Assembly (NCBI GenBank): GCA_039000515.1 | Contig: JBCFYV010000001.1 | Coordinates: forward strand, 55,475,372-55,539,371 | DNA: 64,000 bases | From: Timema cristinae | Lineage: Eukaryota; Arthropoda; Insecta; Phasmatodea; Timematidae | Direction: 5' to 3' | Part shown: positions 22,721 through 32,215 of the stretch, piece after piece | How the letters are laid out: every line of letters starts with the position of its first letter | How positions within the stretch are numbered: the stretch's first letter is position 1 | Notes under the pieces: generated by a model | Databases searched by the model: none | What the model was told of the DNA's origin: nothing | What the model saw: the letters and a program-made list of their open reading frames with translations, nothing else | Translations under genes and position numbers: made by a program

Positions 22721-23199
22721 TAATGCTGCCACATTTACTATTATTATAATTGTAAGGGATTGCATTTTAAGAATCAAATAGCCGAATTTTCCTGAAAATA
22801 ATATTTTGATGGAGAATTCCTCAATTAATAACATAGATTATAGCTTCAGTTATTTTATTTTTAATTAATTCAGTAATTAAAGACACATAAACCAATTAAA
22901 TATCAATTATTATCATATTTCCTGTTCCACAAGGAATAAATTATTAATACACATTTGAGCTTAGGTATGATTTTAATTTACTTTTCTAAGATTATGTAGG
23001 CCTATCCCTATGTTCAAACAATATACTGATAAATGGAATAAGCCAATCATATTTATGTTATCTTAGTCTGGATTAGGTTATATAATAATGAGTTACATGC
23101 CCGGTACTAATCACAAAACATTGTTAGGCCAACCAAGTCTCGTAGATTACGGCGGGCAGGACATGCAGCGTAAATGAGAGATTCTAGAGTCATGTTTAG
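22721..23199. other. AT-rich interval, nothing recognised
   Basis: No gene or defined repeat seen between the family D copy and the following SINE-A. Confidence 0.45.
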
Positions 23200-23208
23200 A
23201 ATACTGAT

Positions 23209-23472
23209 GGGTGACCTGGTGGTCTAGGGGTAAGGTGTCAGACTTCTATGCTGGGGTCCGGGGTTCAATCCTCGGTCCCGGCAAAGATTTATCTGATTAC
23301 CATACCCTTCCTTCACCTCTGACAAGACATCTTGTGAATGTGGAGAATGCCAGGCCTCCACCGTGGTTCGGATTCCACGTTAAACTGTAGGTCCTCCATT
23401 TCACATCACAATCACCCTACCATTACACATTAGCGTAAGTGCGTATAACCTGAATGGGTAGTAAGACGTGGT
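23209..23472 (+). mobile_element. SINE-A, full length, 9-bp TSD
   Basis: Complete from GGTGACCTGGTGGTCTAGGG to the common module. The TSD AATACTGAT is at 23200-23208 and 23487-23495, the latter just after a short TAA tail. The hairpin word reads ACCTGAATGGGT, a C-to-T change that still allows U-G pairing. Confidence 0.95.
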
Positions 23473-23756
23473 AATAATATAATAATAATACTGATTGTCA
23501 AACCCTATGGAAAGAGACCATTGAGAAGGCCCAGACGCAACTAGAATGATAAAGAATGGACCTGAGTGAGATGTGGTGTAATGAGGTGGACTGGATAGTG
23601 TGGCGTACTTTGGTAAGCTCGGTAATGAACTTTCGAGTTCGTTAAATTTGCCATAATATGTTCTAATACATTTAGGACTCTTAAAAATGGAAGTAACCAA
23701 ATAAATCACAATATACCATCTTAAGAACGTTCTATAAGCTAAGAGTTGATAAACCC

Positions 23757-23992
23757 CTTTTCGGTGGTATTATGGTCTAAGGCATCACTCACACTATAGA
23801 CTGGATTGCCGATGACTGGAAGATTGATGTTCGAAATCTGTTGATAAGTATTAAGGGTGGTTTTTACTTAATAGTTTTTCACTCTTTCTCCTAGAAAATA
23901 CGGGTACAATTCCTTTAAATTTAATCTTTATTGTCCTTTAATTACTAGCCTAATTATTCTATAGCCTAATGGATGTTAAGATGCATTGGTAA
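23757..23992 (+). mobile_element. Diverged SINE-C copy
   Basis: Head TCGGTGGTATTATGGTCTAA, B box TGTTCGAAATCTG, body word TTTCTCCTAGAAAATACGGG and a decayed 3' module are in the right order. Confidence 0.75.
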
Positions 23993-24755
23993 AAAGTTAA
24001 TAAATATAATAGTATGTTTAAAAATATCACCTGAAAATGAACATGGGAATCGAAAATGGTATATATATCTTAGCTTTCGTTTGTTTTTATCACGTCTCTA
24101 ACATGATCCTCTTTTGTCTAAAAGCTTAATCTATCTTTATGTGTAAGATAATAGGCTTCCTAAATCTATCTGAAACAAGGACCCAGACAAGATGTTTAGA
24201 ACTAATAATTCCTTCGTATAATTATTTTAGCAGTAAAATTACAAAACTATCCTCTAAGCTGGCATTACAAAAACAGATCATGAATCGCTCTAGTTTTATT
24301 CCTTACGATCTCCCACATCCAAATATAAATTCAGCCATAAATAATAGGGAAGAATTCAGTGGCGTGTTATGGAATTTTCCAGGGTAGGTAGAGTTTGTTT
24401 AAAACTGTACCTGCGCTATGTTCCTTCTCCTTGGTCCCCACTTGACCAACATGCGTGGAGTGCTCCCCTACACACCTCTAGTGGAAACGTATTTTCATTT
24501 ATACATACCTGGTCGATTAGCGCTCTACTAACTGATAAGAACAATTCACAAATACAGTTTTTACTAACTCTGCCTAACCTGGAAACACTCAACGCCACGG
24601 TACTGGACATATTTCTCTTGGTAAGAGAAACTTTTAAGTGTGTATTATGAGTTCGAGTATTGTATCTACGTTGTTTTAATGACATATGATTAATTTAAAT
24701 ACAAATGAATGGGGCTAATAGATTAGAGAGTTACACTTAAAATAATAAAAGCTAT
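23993..24755. other. Interval with only doubtful frames
   Basis: Frames of 82, 93 and 89 codons overlap on both strands at 24139-24685. One could be read as ending at a TTG/GTAAGA donor near 24619, but no convincing acceptor or protein similarity supports an exon. Confidence 0.3.
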
Positions 24756-24763
24756 GAAACAGA

Positions 24764-25040
24764 AGGTGACCTGGTGGTCTAGAGGTAAGGTGTCGGACTT
24801 ATGTGCTGGGGTCCGGGGTTCTATCCTCGGTCCGGAACAGATTTATCTGATTACCAAACCCTTCCTTCACCTATGAAAAAATGTGTATTAATCACAACTT
24901 GTGAATGTGGGGAATGCCAGGCCTCCACCGTGGTTCGGATTCCACGCTAAGCTGTAGGTCCTCCATTTCATCTCACAATCACCCTACCATTACACAGCGT
25001 AAGTGCGTATAACCCAAACGGCTAGTAAGAAGCGGTGCTA
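24764..25040 (+). mobile_element. SINE-A, subfamily with 14-nt insertion
   Basis: Full-length SINE-A. Inside the body there is an extra GTGTATTAATCACA near 24882-24895, which also occurs in the SINE-A at 30037 but in no other copy, marking a subfamily. Flanks AAACAGAAGG and AAAAAGAAGG look like a TSD with one mismatch. Confidence 0.92.
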
Positions 25041-25055
25041 ATAATAATATTATTA

Positions 25056-25671
25056 AAAAGAAGGGGATTGTTTTATGGAATACAACAGTTTAATAAATAT
25101 AAAATAATCATAAATCTATAAATAGGTTATAATATTTTATTAAAACTATAACATCGCAAATATTAGTTAGTTTAAAATGTTTGATCGGTATTTATTTTGT
25201 CCCCCGATAATCCTGTGAACGCCTAGAAGTTTCAAACTCACATCGTTTAGGTATATATCTGTACCTTGGCAGAAACAGGGCCAATGTCACATTTACACGT
25301 TTCTGGGAAAAGCCAAATTAAATTGCTAGAAGTTTTTGAATCATACATATATCATCCAAATAATTTTTTTCTTATATTTAACTATTTCATTATTCTTGGA
25401 ATGGCATGTAGTAGCTAATATAAAAGTATATTTCAGTTTTTACGTGTTCTACATACTTTTTTTTGTGTACAATAGCCCTCTTGAAAAATTAAAGTAAAGG
25501 GACATAGGCCCCATTTAACGAAGTGTTTATTGTTTAAAACACATTTGAATCCAATACATCAGACTTTTTATTTTCAGAATAATTATATATCTTGTCGCAG
25601 CTTTTTTTTATAAGTAGCACAGAATAAAAGGATGACGCATTCGCATTACTTGGTGCTAAATTAATTAATAT
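25056..25671. other. AT-rich interval, nothing recognised
   Basis: No features seen. Confidence 0.5.
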
Positions 25672-25916
25672 TTAGCACCACGTCTTACTACCCGTTCGGG
25701 TTATACGCCTTAAGTACTAATTACGCTAATCGATTAGGAATTGGGAAGGTTGAATTAGAGGAAGTGAACCCGCATTTGCGTGGAGGAAGAGTGGAAAACC
25801 TTTTAGGAAAAACCACCCCCAGTTCACCCGACCGAGATTCGAACCTTGATCTCCCCGTCCTCAGCAGTATAGCTCAACACCACAAGCGCGTTAGCCAACT
25901 ACGCTACCGAGGCGGG
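25672..25916 (-). mobile_element. SINE-B copy 4
   Basis: Complete and close to consensus on the minus strand: head (plus CTACGCTACCGAGGCGGG), B box, body and an intact common module (plus CCCGTTCGGGTTATACGC). Flanks share TAAATT. Confidence 0.93.
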
Positions 25917-26088
25917 TAAATTGTTGCTAAAGAAGAATATTACTAAACCCTACCTAAAGTCTGGGACACATATTAATGTCTTTCAGAAATTGTTGGATCT
26001 ATTCCATAACACTGAATCAGTTGCAGTTGAAATAATATTGGTAGCTGATATACTTATATTTTCTAAATATATAACAAATTAGATTGTA

Positions 26089-26329
26089 TTATTATTATTA
26101 GCACCGCGTCTTACTACCCGTTCGGTTTATACGCACTTACGCTAATGTGTAATGGTAGGGTGATTGTGAGATGAAATGAAGGACCTACAGTTTAACGTGG
26201 AATCCGAACCACGGTGGAGACCTGGCATTCCTCACATTCACAAGATGTCTTGTCAGAGGTGAAGGAAGGGTTTGGTAATCAGATAAATCTTTGCCGGGAC
26301 CGAGGATTGAACCCCGGCCGCCAGCATAG
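26089..26329 (-). mobile_element. SINE-A, 5'-truncated, 13-bp TSD
   Basis: Minus-strand SINE-A lacking the first ~33 nt of the head, including the A box. The TSD AAATTAGATTGTA is perfect at 26076-26088 and 26330-26342. It inserted about 80 bp upstream of the candidate exon at 26412. Confidence 0.95.
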
Positions 26330-26411
26330 AAATTAGATTGTAATCCTAGTAATATATATATTATAGTTTCATGTGATAATATAAGAAACACATTCTTTCT
26401 TCTTTTTTCAG

Positions 26412-26478
26412 GTAAATATCCATATCAGAACTCAACGTTACACAAGTAGAATACACAAGGACTGGGAAACACCTCACT
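26412..26478 (+). CDS. Candidate internal coding exon of an unknown gene
   Basis: A textbook 3' splice site (CATTCTTTCTTCTTTTTTCAG) ends at 26411, and a strong donor, GTAAGT, begins at 26479. The 67 nt between them is open in one frame from its first base, translating VNIHIRTQRYTSRIHKDWETPH with one base left over for the next codon; the other two frames have stops. I do not recognise the peptide. It could be an internal exon of a host gene on the plus strand, an untranslated exon, or chance. No neighbouring exon was found in this repeat-rich window, so the flanking introns would be large. The 5'-truncated SINE-A just upstream ends before the polypyrimidine tract and would leave the splice site intact. 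Confidence 0.4.
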
Positions 26479-26521
26479 GTAAGTTTGTCAAATTTAAGCT
26501 TCTTTTCTCAATGATTAATTA

Positions 26522-26614
26522 AAAGGTCTTTACATGGCTGTGACTTTCTGCCAACCTGAACTTCATTTTATGCAAGATGAAGTACATTAGAAGTCCAGTT
26601 TCATGTAAAGGACC
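26522..26614. mobile_element. Small inverted-repeat element
   Basis: GGTCTTTACATG (26525-26536) and CATGTAAAGGACC (26602-26614) are inverted repeats about 65 bp apart, and GAACTTCAT/ATGAAGTAC repeats inside. It looks like a short MITE just downstream of the candidate exon. Confidence 0.45.
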
Positions 26615-27057
26615 ACTCTAAATACAAATTATTAAATGTTGTTGTTCAAGTCTAACATCACTACAGTGCATTTATGTAATGACGTATTTTCTTCTAATTA
26701 CAATTGATTTGAAAGTTAAACGTTTATTTGCCTTCATTTTAATTTTGGTTTGTAAGCTGCCAGGTTAGTTTGAACGATGGGTCAGAGATTAATAGTGGTG
26801 TTTATATGTGTTTAACATAAGTCAAATAATATTTTGATACTACACAATTTTATTTTGTTAACACATTCAATACTTACTTTATTTTATTTGAGCCCTAGCC
26901 TCTTTGTTGACGGTTTCTAAAAAACAATGTGATCCTTATATAACTTAGGTGGTTTGGATACTAGTGCAAGTAAAAGAATGATTTATGAAAATCAGTATTA
27001 TTATTATTATTATTATCATTATTAAATGGAGTAGAAGCTTTGTGTATAATGTACACA
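26615..27057. other. AT-rich interval, nothing recognised
   Basis: Contains a short (TTA)n tract at about 26996-27023 and no other recognised feature. Confidence 0.5.
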
Positions 27058-27143
27058 CAGTGATCAAAAGGTTTTTTTATTGAATTTGAACTGGATAAGT
27101 TTTATTAACAATAAAATTACTTTAACTACCCTTTTGATCACTG
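27058..27143. mobile_element. 86-bp MITE with CAGTGATCAAAAG ends
   Basis: CAGTGATCAAAAG at 27058-27070 and its perfect complement at 27131-27143 delimit an 86-bp element. The interior is AT-rich and partly palindromic. TIR style suggests a mariner- or hAT-derived MITE; no clear TSD was found. Confidence 0.6.
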
Positions 27144-27729
27144 ATTGTATATTATTGTAGACAGCATTTTCTTACCACGTCTCCTAGCAATAATAATAGA
27201 CTGTCTTAATCTTTCAAGTCATGTATTTGTTTGTAGTCATATGAACAGTATAAGTGGTTAGCGCTTTTATCTAGCAAAAAAATATTGGATCTATGAGGCT
27301 CATGTTTCACGAAAGCGTGTTTTGACAAAAAGAATAAATCATTTAAGACCGATCATGTTTGTAAATATGCTATAAAATATTATGTGTAGTACTAAATATT
27401 TAACATTCTCTACACATATAATTATTTTCTTCAAATTGATACCATTTGTGAGATTTATGTTTTCATTCAATCCATCTCTAATTAATATGTAAAACTTTGA
27501 TGAAAAATAAACTCATCCATAAAATATAGAGCTTGCCTCTTTTTATTTATGTTTCATTCTTAAATTTCTTAGTCTAAGAAAATCAGCTTATTGATGTAGA
27601 AAATCTTTTGAAAAGTAAAAGTTTTCCGTAAAACTTTCAAGGTTTCTGCATCGTACATGTTATCGATGAAGTTAAACCATAGAAGTGCGACTTGGAGAAA
27701 CTGTATTTAGAACTGTCAAATTACGGACT
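27144..27729. other. AT-rich interval, nothing recognised
   Basis: No gene or defined repeat seen. Confidence 0.5.
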
Positions 27730-27755
27730 TGCTTCGGTGGTTGCATGGTCTAGGG

Positions 27756-28218
27756 TGGTATTTTTCAAGTGTTTATCTACGGTGACCTATCAAGTGGTCT
27801 ACAGGATTCCAGAAAGTGTAGTAATATTAATAAATTAAAGAAATTTGATCACTTATAATGCAGATATTTAAAATGCCAAGGATTAAAATATAAATATTAC
27901 AATAAACTGTAATATTATTTTCGGTACACTGATTATAATATAAAAGAAAATCTGTATCACCAAAAAATCCAAACAAATATTTTTTATAAAAAATAAGAGA
28001 TTTACTATTTTAAAATTAATTACTTATTAATTCAAAGTTTTTTTTCCAACATTTCCTATAGTAAATCATTTTGGTTTTTATCTTTAAAGCCACAAAATGG
28101 AATTTAATCAAAATAATGTTTGACCTGCATAACTTTCAAACAATCTTCACTAAGGGCCCCGGTGTGCATAGCTTCCATTTGGTGGCCCTCCATCAACAAA
28201 ACTTAATTAATAACGCTG
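27756..28218. mobile_element. Non-autonomous hAT inside a SINE-C head
   Basis: The left end TGGTATTTTTCAAGTG and right end ...TTAATTAATAACGCTG are hAT-like; the right subterminal region has GGTGGCCCTCC. The flanking 8-mers are GTCTAGGG and GTCTGACG, a partly decayed TSD at the GTCTA of the SINE head. It is about 460 bp, with no transposase. Confidence 0.7.
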
Positions 28219-28315
28219 GTCTGACGCGCTACTCTCGCAGTAGAATGAACTGCTGAAGACTGGGTGATAGGGATTGTAATCTCGGTCAGGCTTACTGAGG
28301 TTATTAAAAATTGTT

Positions 28316-28663
28316 AGACGGCCTTGTGCTATAGTGGTCTGATCTCCTGGTTGATGACCTAAATGTCCCAGGCTTGATTCCCGTCTGGAACAAGGGGATT
28401 TTTTTTTATCGAAAGGGAAGTAATTCCCATGTTCAACAGGTATTTGTTGATTAAGCCTAAGCCTAAGCCTAAGCTATATTCATTGACTTCACGATGTCAG
28501 GTTCACTATCATCATCTCCTCATCTCTTCGGGACATGGAAAGAGACTAAAAATAAAATGATTATGTACGATTAGTCCATTCGAGAGTTCGTTGGGCAACG
28601 GTACATTAATTTTGGCTAATCTTTACAAATGTTGATGTTTTCCAAACACGTAATTATTATTAT
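28316..28663 (+). mobile_element. SINE-E copy 1 nested in SINE-C
   Basis: tRNA-like head ACGGCCTTGTGCTATAGTGG ... CAGGCTTGATTCCCGTCTGG with A- and B-box words, then a body with CGAAAGGGAAGTAATTCCCA and TCCTCATCTCTTCGGGACAT. The same order occurs at 62367-62680. It contains three CCTAAG repeats at about 28455-28474. Confidence 0.7.
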
Positions 28664-28783
28664 TCTTAAATAATTTCCACTCTCCCTTCATCTCCTCTAA
28701 ATTTAACCTTCCACATCTAAAACACTTTCGCGTACTTTACATTATGCTTACAACCCGAATGGTTACCTAGACCTGGTGCTAAA

Positions 28784-29176
28784 ATAAACTGTTATATGTT
28801 GTTTACGGCTAAAGGGATTGCCCAGCGGGGCACTTAGTGCTTTGTAAACGTCTGGAAATCTCACTTAATTTAAGGAGTGGTTTGTTATATTTTAATAATA
28901 TAGTTCAAGCCATAAAGAGGAAAAAGTTCTCTACAGGATTAAAAACCTTATTTATCTAATTAAAAACTCATAAAAAGACGAAATTAGCTCATTTTCAACG
29001 AGATGTCTCCTGTAAGTAATAGATGAAAAGGTTTGTTGTTAAAACAAAAATGCAAGAATAGCGATTTTAACTCATGTTCCCTTACAGTAGGGTGAAAATG
29101 TATCCCCAATTTTCCGAGATAGTCCCAGTATTTGGTAAATTGTTCTATATCAGTAAATGTCCTAAGATAAGTCTAA
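28784..29176. other. AT-rich interval, nothing recognised
   Basis: No defined repeat or exon seen. Confidence 0.5.
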
Positions 29177-29268
29177 GGGTTCGGCCAGACTGCCAAGCGT
29201 GCGAGCGAGCGCGCAAGCGACTGGGTGGCCAAACTGGCGAGCGCGCGAGCGAGCGCGTAATTAGCGGA
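29177..29268. mobile_element. GCGAGCG-rich transposon end
   Basis: AGGGTTCGGCCAGACTGCCA leads into GCGAGCGAGCGCGC repeats. The same terminal sequence, inverted, closes the element at 30640 (CAGTCTGGCCGTACCCT). It is a CpG-rich MITE-type element in an otherwise AT-rich window. The plus-strand frame rich in Arg/Glu here is an artefact of the repeat. Confidence 0.7.
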
Positions 29269-29279
29269 CCCTAGTTAGA

Positions 29280-29553
29280 TTATTATTAGCACCGCGTCTT
29301 ACTACCCGTTCGGGTTATACGCACTTACGCTAATGTGTAATGGTAGGGTTATTGTGAGATGAAATGAAGGACCTACAGTTTAACGTGGAATCCGAACCAC
29401 GGTGACGACCTGGCATTCCCCACATTCACAAGATGTCTTGTCAGAGGTGAAGGAAGGGTTTGGAAATAAGATAAATCTGTGCCGGGACCGAGGATTGAAC
29501 CCCGGCTGCCAGCACAGAAGTCTGACACCTTACCCCTAGACCACTAGGTCACC
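29280..29553 (-). mobile_element. SINE-A, full length, 11-bp TSD, poly(C) at 5' junction
   Basis: Complete minus-strand SINE-A with a short ATT tail. The TSD CCCTAGTTAGA lies at 29269-29279 and 29565-29575. Between the SINE 5' end and the TSD is a run of 14 C (29554-29567, overlapping the TSD). Confidence 0.95.
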
Positions 29554-29737
29554 GCCCCCCCCCCCCCTAGTTAGAGAAGATGTATCTGTCAAACACACTT
29601 AGTACATCTCTTCTCCTCGAAAATTCTTACAGAAAATATTGTGTATTTATAAAAAAGAAAAAAGTAGAAGTGCATCCAATTAATAAATTGAGAAATGCGT
29701 ATGGTACTGTACTGAAGTGTTTTAAAATCAGATTTGC

Positions 29738-29895
29738 CGAACCAGTGGCGGAATGGTGCGTTGCACTCGATAGCTTTTGACTAGGAGGCAAAGGTTCGAA
29801 TCTTGGCTCAGTGAACTGAAGGTGATTTTTAAAACCTATTTATTGTTGTGGTTTTTTCATACTCTCTCCAAACTAATGGTGATTCTTATTTGTAA
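29738..29895 (+). mobile_element. Family J SINE (tRNA-like head, B/C-like body)
   Basis: Head AACCAGTGGCGGAATGGTGC ... AAAGGTTCGAATCTTGGCTC with good A and B boxes, then GTGAACTGAAGGTG and TACTCTCTCC, which echo the B/C body. The head is different from A, B and C. Single copy. Confidence 0.55.
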
Positions 29896-29991
29896 AGGCC
29901 TACTTTGATTATAATATTGAATTATTTTAACATATCGGGTTTACATATATACATTATACTATTTATGGTCTTACCAATTAAATGAGGCCAA

Positions 29992-29995
<4 letters not shown>

Positions 29996-30036
<41 letters not shown>
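29996..30036. repeat. (ATT)n tail of the next SINE-A
   Basis: About 40 bp of ATT directly beside the minus-strand SINE 3' end. Confidence 0.95.
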
Positions 30037-30313
30037 CACCGCATCTTACTTCCCATTCGGGTTATATGCACTTACGCTAATGTGTAATGGTAGGGTGATT
30101 GTGAGATGAAATGAAGGACCTACAGTATAACGTGGAATCCGAACCACGGTGGAGGCCTGGCTTTCCCCACATTCACAAGATGTGATTAATACACGTCTTG
30201 TCAGAGGTGAAGGAAGGGTTTGTAAATCAGATAAATCTGTGCCGGGACCGAGGATTGAACCCCGGCCGCCAGCACAGAAGTCTGACACCTTACCCCTAGA
30301 CCGCCAGGTCACC
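30037..30313 (-). mobile_element. SINE-A, insertion subfamily
   Basis: Complete minus-strand SINE-A with the 14-nt body insertion (plus TGTGATTAATACAC near 30181) shared only with the copy at 24764. Flanks share GGCCA only, so the TSD is weak. The 88-codon minus and 107-codon plus frames are its translations. Confidence 0.92.
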
Positions 30314-30439
30314 GGGCCATTAATAGCAAGTGTGTTAAACCTATCACTGATAGAAAAAAGTCAAATATCATGTCAAAATGAGAAGTTTCCCCAGCACTCA
30401 ATGAACCAACATACAATAATATTGCCTAGCGCCTGTAAA

Positions 30440-30640
30440 CTAGACTATACCGGGTCGAGCGCGCGCGCTTGAAAAATAGAACCAGTTCTATCTTTCAAGC
30501 GCGCGCGCTCAGTCGCTCGCGCGCTCGCTCGCTCGCTCGCTCCAGTGTGGCCACCCCCATTACAACCAATGTGTTCTATTTTATATTTTAGTCGCTCGCG
30601 CGCTCGCTCGCTCGCGCGCTCAGTCTGGCCGTACCCTAAG
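30440..30640. mobile_element. GCGAGCG-rich element with internal hairpin
   Basis: Two blocks of GCTCGCTCGCGCGCTC repeats flank a TGTGGCCACCCCC-bearing spacer. The right end, CAGTCTGGCCGTACCCT, is the inverse of the element end at 29177. At 30457-30510 there is a near-perfect hairpin with 26-bp arms (GAGCGCGCGCGCTTGAAA...). It is a MITE-type element; the 69-codon Arg/Glu/Ala-rich frame is an artefact. Confidence 0.7.
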
Positions 30641-31374
30641 ATTTTAAAAATCATTCCTGCATATAACCCGGACAGATAATAAAATATTATGCAAAATTCT
30701 CCATTGCCAGTTTTAAATTTATTTTATATATTTTTTGAAATTACTATGTTGACATTAGTTTTGGTTCATTTCTGTGATGATTTTAAAAATAAAATTTGAT
30801 TGAATGATACGTGTTAAAACGTGATTATAATAATTAAACTTACAAAAGTAAATTAAATTAAACTCATACTTCAGTTACACTTATTTTTTACCGGATTGGC
30901 GTGAGTAGCCTATCTTAAACACTACCAAGCCCTCTTAATTTTATATAGGTAAAGAATTAATAGATAATAAACACTACTTTGATTAAAAGCATAGCATATT
31001 AAATGGATTTGTCTTCATATTTACATTGGGAGAGATTTATTTCTTGATTTATTTTTATTTTGATCAGCGACCTTTTATTTAATGAACTAAAAAGGAAATG
31101 AAAATAAAAGACGTAGCTAGATTGAAAGGATAAAGAAGACGTACTTTGTCATCTTGATCAAAACCATGTTCTTTCGCTGTCTACTTTGTTATTTTCATTT
31201 TAATATTCCACGATGGCAAGGAGAAAGTTTAATATATTAGCTTATTTTCTAATTTTGTCATAAATTATTCCATATAATTATTTTTCAATTTAAATGATAA
31301 TAGAATAAGATAAGTTTTGTTTCATATATCTACATTAATAAACTAAAATAAATAAAGAGTATCCTTTTAAATAA

Positions 31375-31379
<5 letters not shown>
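30641..31379. other. AT-rich interval, nothing recognised
   Basis: No gene or defined repeat seen. Confidence 0.5.

Positions 31380-31406
<27 letters not shown>
31380..31406 (+). repeat. (TAA)n tract without a visible SINE
   Basis: About 27 bp of TAA/AAT. No 3' module precedes it. Confidence 0.85.
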
Positions 31407-31407
<1 letters not shown>

Positions 31408-31493
31408 TAAAACAACGAAACCAAATAATTATTTTTTAAGGGAATATATGTCATTATTTTTAATTGTTTTGATTTTCACTGAACATTTTATTT

Positions 31494-32215
31494 AGGCCTG
31501 TACGAATCCGTTATTTTTAATTTTGATTCAATATAAATCTTGGCTAATTTACTCGAATTGAATTCGAATCTAATTTCATGCACATATTTTTTTTAGTTGA
31601 ATCCGAATTGACTCCTCTAATAAACTTATCTTATCGAATTGAATCCCCTAATAAACGTATCTTATTTAATCGAATCCTATTCCAATATCATGCGTAAACA
31701 AAATCATAACATATATTATATTTTTAAAATAGGTTCGGATCTGAATTGATTAATTGGGTAGTCTTACTATGGCATTGTATTAAATCGAATCTTATGTTGA
31801 ATATCTTACAATGATAAGTTTCCGAATCCAATCCAATAATAAAACATTTCAAAAAGTGTTGATAAACATTTTAATCACGTTTCAGGTTTATTAAGAAAAA
31901 TAATGTGATAAATAGCATTTCATTCAAAAAGTGAAAGATAGAATAAAGATCACACCAGTCTTTAAATCATGGCACAAGATAGTCACCATCGCAAAAAATT
32001 GCCCCCACGTCATTCCTTTATTTATTCACACTATTACACAATTAATTTATGGTCTGACTATATTAATTTGTTAAGTGAGTATGAACAGATTCGAATTTTG
32101 AACTAAACACATCGATTCCTAATATAAGATTTATTTAGATCGAAAATTTCAAATCGAATCTTAATCTTACTAGGATTCCGATTTGGATTTGAAATTTCGA
32201 ATGCTCGCGCAGGCT
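31494..32215. mobile_element. Inverted-repeat element with AGGCCTG / CAGGCT ends
   Basis: The left end AGGCCTGTACGAATCCG and the right end TTCGAATGCTCGCGCAGGCT are imperfect inverted repeats. The interior is full of GAATTCGAATC/GATTCGATT-like words arranged on both strands, as in a known style of non-coding DNA transposons. No transposase. Confidence 0.55.

Larger units (their letters stand above)
27730..28783 (+). mobile_element. SINE-C split into three pieces by later insertions
   Basis: Piece 1, 27730-27755, is the head start (TGCTTCGGTGGTTGCATGGT). Piece 2, 28219-28310, resumes with GTCTGACGCGCTACTCTCGC and runs through the B box to TTACTGAGG. Piece 3, 28671-28783, is the body and 3' module (CACTCTCCCTTCATCTCC ... 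AACCCGAATGGTTACCTAG). A hAT separates pieces 1 and 2, and a SINE-E separates pieces 2 and 3. Confidence 0.85.

Noticed and set aside
24369..24685. Overlapping open frames on both strands, one reaching a possible donor near 24619
   Set aside because: No convincing acceptor, no recognised protein and frames on both strands; not enough to call an exon.
28455..28474. CCTAAG repeats, reminiscent of the TTAGGC telomere repeat
   Set aside because: Only about three units, lying inside a SINE-E body whose second copy has a single related word; not telomeric.
29074..29274. Arg/Glu-rich frame, apparent charged protein
   Set aside because: Produced by GCGAGCG repeats of a transposon end; the same applies to 30445-30654.
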